This document shows, piece by piece, positions 5,828-7,343 of a stretch of 7,343 nucleotides of DNA. How positions within the stretch are numbered: position 1 is the stretch's first letter; the number at the start of each line of letters is the position of its first letter. Source of the stretch: Actinomycetes bacterium (GTDB lineage Bacteria > Actinomycetota > Acidimicrobiia > Acidimicrobiales > Acidimicrobiaceae). The position numbers and the translations under genes are program-made. Below the pieces are notes generated by a model. That model made no database searches, was not told where the DNA came from, and saw nothing but the letters and a program-made list of their open reading frames with translations. The DNA lies in assembly GCA_021790495.1 (NCBI GenBank), contig JAJYGZ010000198.1, positions 1 to 7,343 on the forward strand. Reading direction: 5' to 3'.

Positions 5828-7095
5828 CGGCCTACCCAGCCACCAACGAATCCAGAGCCAAAGCCAAAACCCTCGATGTCAAGGCAATAAAATCTGACTT
5901 CCCGATATTCGCCAACCAAGGCGCCAAGCCAATCAACTTTTTGGACTCTGCGGCGTCGTCGCAGCGTCCTCGCCAGGTCCTCGATGCCATGGATCACTAC
6001 TACACGACGACTCACGCCAATGTTCACCGCGGTGTCTACGCCTTGGCCGAAGAGGCAACCAAGGAGTACGAAGAGGCGCGGATCAAGATCGGACAGTTCA
6101 TAAAAGCACCTGCGCCTGCTCGCGAAGTTATCTTCACCAAGAACGCAACTGAGTCACTCAATCTTGTCGCCCAATCACTTGGACGCCGCCTGCTCAAGCC
6201 GGGAGACAAGGTCGTTCTTACCAAAATGGAGCACCATGCCAACTTAGTTCCCTGGCTAATGGTGGCGGAGTCGGTCGGAATCGAGATTACCTACATTGAT
6301 CACGATGAAAACGGATACCTGATACTTGACGACCTAGATCGGCAGCTAAGCGGCGCCAAAGTGGTCTCGGTCACCTTGTGTTCCAATGTGCTCGGCACCC
6401 TCAATCCCGTAGCTGAAATCGCCGAGCGGGCTCACGCCGTTGGCGCAATCGTCATCGCCGACGGGGCGCAATACGTGCCCCACATCGACACCAACGTAAC
6501 TAGTCTCGGCGTCGATTACCTTGCCTTTACCGGCCATAAAATGCTGGGGCCCACTGGAATAGGTGTTCTTTGGGGACGTTCCAAAATGCTCGAGGAACTC
6601 CCGCCCTTCCTCGGAGGCGGCGACATGATATCTGACGTGCGCCTCGACGGTTTCGATACCAGCGAGATACCCTACAAGTTCGAAGCTGGAACACCGCCTA
6701 TCGCCGAAGCAATCGGGCTCGGAGCGGCCGTCGATTACCTTACCAACCTCAACATGGGATCAATCCGTGCACACGAGATAGACCTCACCGCCTATGCCAT
6801 GACGAACCTGGCCAACGAGTTCGGAAGCGATATAACGATCCATGGCCCGAAAAACCCAGAACATCGCGGGGGCGTGCTTTCCTTCTCTTTTCGAGATGTC
6901 CATCCTCACGATATATCCCAGGTCTTGGACCAGTTCGGAGTTTGCGTGCGTGCCGGACACCATTGCGCGAAACCACTGATGCGCACCTTGGGAGTAAGTT
7001 CAACCGCCCGAGCGTCTCTATACCTCTACAACGATGAGTCTGACGTCGACGCCCTTGTCAATGCGCTGCACGCCACGAGCGCTTTCTTTGGCTGA
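5815..7095 (+). CDS. sufS: Cysteine desulfurase SufS (class II)
   Basis: SufS is a PLP enzyme that takes sulfur from L-cysteine as an enzyme persulfide and releases alanine, feeding SUF cluster assembly and other sulfur-using pathways. Motifs over 426 residues are: LDSAASSQRP (43-52), HANVHRGVYALAEEAT (67-82), MEHHAN (138-143) with the histidine that stacks on PLP, DGAQ (216-219) contacting the PLP pyridine nitrogen, TGHKMLGPTGIG (239-250) with the Schiff-base Lys242, FEAGTPP (289-295), and RAGHHCAKPLM (379-389) with the catalytic Cys384 of class II desulfurases. An N-terminal extension of about 20 residues precedes the conserved LDVKAIKSDFPIF. The start ATG lies inside the end of sufC (13-nt overlap) with GGAGG upstream. 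It is followed by sufU, the usual partner in Gram-positive bacteria. Confidence 0.97.
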   Translation: MEAVAAYPATNESRAKAKTLDVKAIKSDFPIFANQGAKPINFLDSAASSQRPRQVLDAMDHYYTTTHANVHRGVYALAEEATKEYEEARIKIGQFIKAPAPAREVIFTKNATESLNLVAQSLGRRLLKPGDKVVLTKMEHHANLVPWLMVAESVGIEITYIDHDENGYLILDDLDRQLSGAKVVSVTLCSNVLGTLNPVAEIAERAHAVGAIVIADGAQYVPHIDTNVTSLGVDYLAFTGHKMLGPTGIGVLWGRSKMLEELPPFLGGGDMISDVRLDGFDTSEIPYKFEAGTPPIAEAIGLGAAVDYLTNLNMGSIRAHEIDLTAYAMTNLANEFGSDITIHGPKNPEHRGGVLSFSFRDVHPHDISQVLDQFGVCVRAGHHCAKPLMRTLGVSSTARASLYLYNDESDVDALVNALHATSAFFG

Positions 7096-7111
7096 AGTTC
7101 TGCTTAGCCAA
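7088..7111 (+). other. Stem-loop across the sufS stop codon
   Basis: TTGGCT-G-AAG pairs with CTT-AGCCAA to form a 9-bp stem with one bulged G and a 5-nt loop (TTCTG). The sufS TGA (7093-7095) lies in the left arm. Only three T residues follow, so it is not a strong intrinsic terminator. It could attenuate, or mark an RNA processing or stability point between sufS and sufU. Confidence 0.45.
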
Positions 7112-7175
7112 CTTTGCCAAGTGCTTCGCTAGCATTAACTCAAGAGACAACAAACCAATATACGGAGTTCCGAAG

Positions 7176-7343
7176 ATGCCAGGCCTTGAAGACCTCTATC
7201 GAGAAATCATCCTCGACCACTACAAAAATCCTCGCAACGCAGGGTCGCTGGAAGCTCCGCCCGCCCGCAAGGCAGAGGGATACAACCCCCTATGCGGCGA
7301 CGAGATCGCCGTCTATGTCCAAAGCGACGGCACGGAAATTTCG
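7176..7343 (+). CDS. sufU: Fe-S cluster assembly sulfur-transfer protein SufU (5' part, cut by window end)
   Basis: The first 56 residues of a SufU/IscU-fold protein are seen. The N-terminal LYREIILDHYKNPRNAGSL (7-25) is the family hallmark. It is followed by NPLCGD (37-42), whose Cys40 and Asp42 are the first two zinc ligands in SufU. In Gram-positive bacteria SufU binds zinc and accepts sulfur from SufS, raising its activity, rather than acting as the main scaffold. The start ATG has GGAG 8 nt upstream. The 80-nt gap after sufS holds a stem-loop and a possible weak promoter (TTGCCA then TTAACT, 15 nt apart). The remaining two cysteines lie beyond the window, so integrity cannot be checked. 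Confidence 0.95.
   Translation, partial: MPGLEDLYREIILDHYKNPRNAGSLEAPPARKAEGYNPLCGDEIAVYVQSDGTEIS

Noticed and set aside
7105..7120. TAGCCAA/TTGCCAA pair resembling the direct repeats at 3601-3617
   Set aside because: The spacing is 9 rather than 10 and the second copy differs; the first copy is better explained as an arm of the sufS stop-codon hairpin.

Overview
The window looks like ordinary chromosome from a moderately GC-rich member of the Actinomycetota. Acidimicrobiia or a relative is my best guess. The basis is the actinobacterial-type HhH-GPD repair protein, the FadE-like acyl-CoA dehydrogenase, the SufC-SufS-SufU iron-sulfur genes, and frequent GTG and TTG starts. The taxonomic call is inferred from protein style and is not proven. 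I see no mobile element, CRISPR array, tRNA or rRNA, and no gap longer than 300 bases.

Region 1 (1-982, plus strand): the 3' part of an HhH-GPD DNA-repair gene, overlapped by thiE (thiamine phosphate synthase). thiE most likely starts at a TTG that shares bases with the upstream stop codon. Region 2 (1073-3548, minus strand, read from right to left): an acyl-CoA dehydrogenase, then a small CxxC carboxymuconolactone decarboxylase/AhpD-like protein, then an alpha/beta-hydrolase-fold protein whose nucleophile and catalytic histidine positions both hold glutamate, so it is probably a non-catalytic pseudoenzyme. Region 3 (3549-3715): a divergent promoter region holding a perfect 15-bp palindrome exactly inside the spacer of a predicted promoter, plus a tandem 7-bp direct repeat.

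Region 4 (3716-7343, plus strand): a glyoxalase II-like metallo-beta-lactamase-fold hydrolase, a YdjA-like nitroreductase, and then sufC, sufS and the 5' part of sufU. The last three belong to SUF iron-sulfur cluster assembly: SufS takes sulfur from cysteine, SufU accepts or relays it, and SufC is the ATPase of the SufBCD scaffold. sufB and sufD are not next to sufC, so the scaffold genes must lie elsewhere. sufC has no clear ribosome-binding site and a -10-like hexamer placed to start transcription at its ATG, which suggests a leaderless mRNA. A bulged 9-bp stem-loop covers the sufS stop codon, ahead of sufU.

I did not find a clear new multi-gene system. The observations most worth following are the pseudo-hydrolase beside the CxxC protein, the palindromic operator candidate, the apparent splitting of the suf cluster and the leaderless sufC.
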